Source of the DNA: an uncultured Lachnospiraceae bacterium
Lineage (GTDB): Bacteria > Bacillota > Clostridia > Lachnospirales > Lachnospiraceae
Assembly: GCA_900546495.1 (NCBI GenBank)
Contig: URDN01000052.1
Span: 1 to 15,597, forward strand
Reading direction: 5' to 3'
DNA: 15,597 nt
The position numbers and the translations under genes were made by a program. The notes beneath the pieces were generated by a model. The model had not been told where the DNA came from. It saw nothing but the letters and a program-made list of their open reading frames with translations, and made no database searches. Every line of letters begins with the position of its first letter. The stretch's first letter is position 1. Of this stretch, positions 14,453-15,597 are shown one piece after another.

Positions 14453-14818
14453 ATGCCGCATTATAATCTGCCTCATAATCATGGGCAGAATATCGAACGA
14501 GTTTTAGATAATATGCCTTCGGCAGAGGGCTTTCAGGATATATCTTTTTTGTTTCAGCAGCTTGGCGATTCAACACGTTTAAGGATTTTGTGGCTCTTGT
14601 GCCATTGCGAGGAATGTGTATGCAACATAGCGGCGGCTGTTGACATGAGCGCTCCGGCTGTGTCCCATCATCTGCGTATTTTAAAGAAAAGTGGAATTAT
14701 TATTAGCCGCAGAGAAGGAAAAGAGGTATATTACACCCTTTCAGATACCCCGCAGGCAAAATTATTACATCGTTCTGTTGATGCGTTATTTGAAATATCC
14801 TGTCCGACAAATCAATAA
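14453..14818 (+). CDS. ArsR-family metal sensor with alpha-3 Cys-x-Cys site (CadC/ArsR-like)
   Basis: I place the start at ATG 14453 because GGAG (14440-14443) is 9 nt upstream; an in-frame TTG at 14444 would sit on the ribosome site. The 121-residue protein has a His-rich N-terminus (MPHYNLPHNH), the core FQQLGDSTRLRILWLL (34-49), CHCEECVCNIAA (50-61) and helix SAPAVSHHLRIL (66-77). Cys55 and Cys57 match the E-x-C-V-C-D-L alpha-3 metal motif of CadC and ArsR; Cys50 and Cys52 add two more thiols. CadC-like members sense Cd, Pb or Zn, ArsR-like members As(III), so the metal is uncertain. It converges on a truncated P-type metal ATPase, its most likely target in an intact locus. Confidence 0.88.
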   Translation: MPHYNLPHNHGQNIERVLDNMPSAEGFQDISFLFQQLGDSTRLRILWLLCHCEECVCNIAAAVDMSAPAVSHHLRILKKSGIIISRREGKEVYYTLSDTPQAKLLHRSVDALFEISCPTNQ

Positions 14819-14847
14819 TCTAATTCCTTATCCAACGGAAGTTTGAG

Positions 14848-14885
14848 GAAATGCGCCGCTTTTACTTCAAAATGCGGCGCATTTC
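14848..14885. terminator. Terminator between ArsR gene and P-type ATPase
   Basis: GAAATGCGCCGC (14848-14859) pairs perfectly with GCGGCGCATTTC (14874-14885) around a 14-nt loop. Short T-tracts flank it on each strand, so it can serve both convergent genes. Confidence 0.75.
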
Positions 14886-14893
14886 TAAACCAG

Positions 14894-15478
14894 TTAAGAC
14901 AGCGTGGATGCGTCTAACCGTTTTACTTTCATGGCACGAATTGCGTTTAAAATAGCAATAACAGAAACACCAACATCAGCGAACACAGCCGCCCACATAT
15001 TTGCATATCCCAAAGCCCCTAAAATCAGTACCAGGAATTTTACACCTAAAGCAAATACGATATTTTGGTTTGCGATGCGGATGGTCTTTCTAGCAATTCG
15101 TATTACAGAGGCAATTTTGGAGGGCTCGTCTGTCATTAAAACAATATCAGCCGCTTCAATCGCCGCATCAGAACCCAAACCGCCCATTGCAATTCCTACA
15201 TCTGCCCGTGCCAGCACAGGAGCATCGTTGATTCCGTCTCCGACAAATACCAGTTTTCCTTTTTCGCTTTTTTGTTTCAACAGTTCCTCTACCCGTTCAA
15301 CTTTATCCGCAGGAAGAAGTTCCGTATATGCCTGATCCAGACCGAGACGGGCAGAAACTTTCTGACCTACGGCATCTGCGTCTCCGGTAAGCATAATAGT
15401 TTTGCGTACACCGGAAGATTTCAAATCCTTGATTGCCGCTGGAGCATCTGTTTTGATTTCATCCTTAATGACAATACA
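14894..15478 (-). CDS. C-terminal part of P1B-type heavy-metal ATPase (CadA/ZntA-like), 5' truncated
   Basis: About 195 residues of the C-terminal part are present. KDEIKTDAPAAIKDLKSSGV, TIMLTGD and VFVGDGINDAPVLARADVGIAMG are diagnostic of the P-domain of heavy-metal exporting ATPases. The last two membrane helices follow (NIVFALGVKFLVLILGALG, WAAVFADVGVSVIAILNAI). The DKTGT phosphorylation site, the N-domain, the CPC metal channel and the metal-binding N-terminus are missing. The open frame continues past the TTG at 15424 with good homology up to about 15476 and then hits TGA (15479-15481), where an unrelated gene begins on the other strand. Intact members export Zn, Cd or Pb, which fits the two ArsR genes beside it. 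It cannot function as it stands, unless the join is an assembly error. Confidence 0.85.
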   Translation of the reverse strand, partial: CIVIKDEIKTDAPAAIKDLKSSGVRKTIMLTGDADAVGQKVSARLGLDQAYTELLPADKVERVEELLKQKSEKGKLVFVGDGINDAPVLARADVGIAMGGLGSDAAIEAADIVLMTDEPSKIASVIRIARKTIRIANQNIVFALGVKFLVLILGALGYANMWAAVFADVGVSVIAILNAIRAMKVKRLDASTLS

Positions 15479-15597
15479 TCATTAATACAGCTATTCAGGC
15501 AGCTTCGGAACCAAACCAGTTAAGTATCTGTGTAAATAAGGTAAATTATACGCATGATATGATTCAAAGAACCGGAAAATTTACTGTATCAGTCTTA
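15475..15597 (+). pseudogene. Fragment of a flavin reductase-like (flavoredoxin-type) gene, runs off the right edge
   Basis: In the frame starting at 15475 the translation reads IINTAIQAASEPNQLSICVN, then KVNYTHDMIQRTGKFTVSVL up to the edge. This matches the early part of FMN-binding flavin reductase/flavoredoxin proteins (INT..Q.SSEPP...V.VNK.NYTHD.I..TG.F.VSVL). The 20-30 residues before it are missing; instead the sequence turns directly into the ATPase on the opposite strand. No start codon or ribosome site is seen. The 3' end is outside the window, so I cannot say whether the rest of the gene is whole. Confidence 0.6.

Noticed and set aside
15422..15424. TTG as the real start of the ATPase gene
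   Set aside because: Homology continues upstream of it without a break to about 15476; the gene is truncated, not short.
1..15597. CRISPR array, tRNA, rRNA or complete insertion sequence
   Set aside because: No regularly spaced repeats, cloverleaf sequences, rRNA stretches or IS ends with a transposase were seen.

Overview
The window looks like low-to-mid GC Firmicutes DNA, most likely a gut Clostridia/Lachnospiraceae-type organism. This rests on strong AGGAGG-like ribosome sites, codon choice, and a Tn1549-like conjugative-element gene set typical of that group. It falls into three blocks.

Block 1 (1-8430, + strand) is the accessory end of an integrative conjugative element. It begins inside the 3' end of a very large helicase/methylase-type ICE protein. 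A 1786-residue polyvalent protein follows (ArdC-like domain with HEVSH, YodL, DUF3849, an internal tandem repeat and a polymerase-beta-type nucleotidyltransferase). Then come a small TTRAP-like protein and a YodL/DUF4316 protein, joined by ATGA stop/start overlaps. The large ICE proteins end in a similar short basic tail. Behind this operon sits a separately promoted, AT-rich defence cassette: a compact structured RNA followed by an AbiF/Abi_2-family HEPN protein carrying RNRCAH, closed by a strong terminator.

Block 2 (8439-12922) is a zone of fragments. A relaxase on the - strand lacks its N-terminus and meets, head to head, a + strand AgrC/VirS-type histidine kinase that lacks its ATPase domain. 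The same open frame runs on through an unrecognised stretch and an AT-rich HEPN-like protein. A scrap of group II intron reverse transcriptase and the C-terminal part of a probable radical SAM protein follow. At least four abrupt joins within about 2.5 kb mean either a decayed element end with nested insertions or a chimeric assembly.

Block 3 (12936-15597) looks like ordinary chromosomal stress and metal genes. A HxlR-type redox regulator is divergent from a nitroreductase, with an 11-bp-arm palindrome between them. Two divergent ArsR/SmtB sensors carry different metal sites (an alpha-5 zinc-type site and an alpha-3 Cys-x-Cys site). A P-type metal ATPase on the - strand is cut off near 15476, where a flavin-reductase-like fragment begins on the + strand and runs out of the window.

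The best leads are the AbiF-RNA/AbiF HEPN cassette riding on the conjugative element, the nucleotidyltransferase built into the polyvalent protein, and the C-terminal tail shared by three neighbouring ICE proteins.
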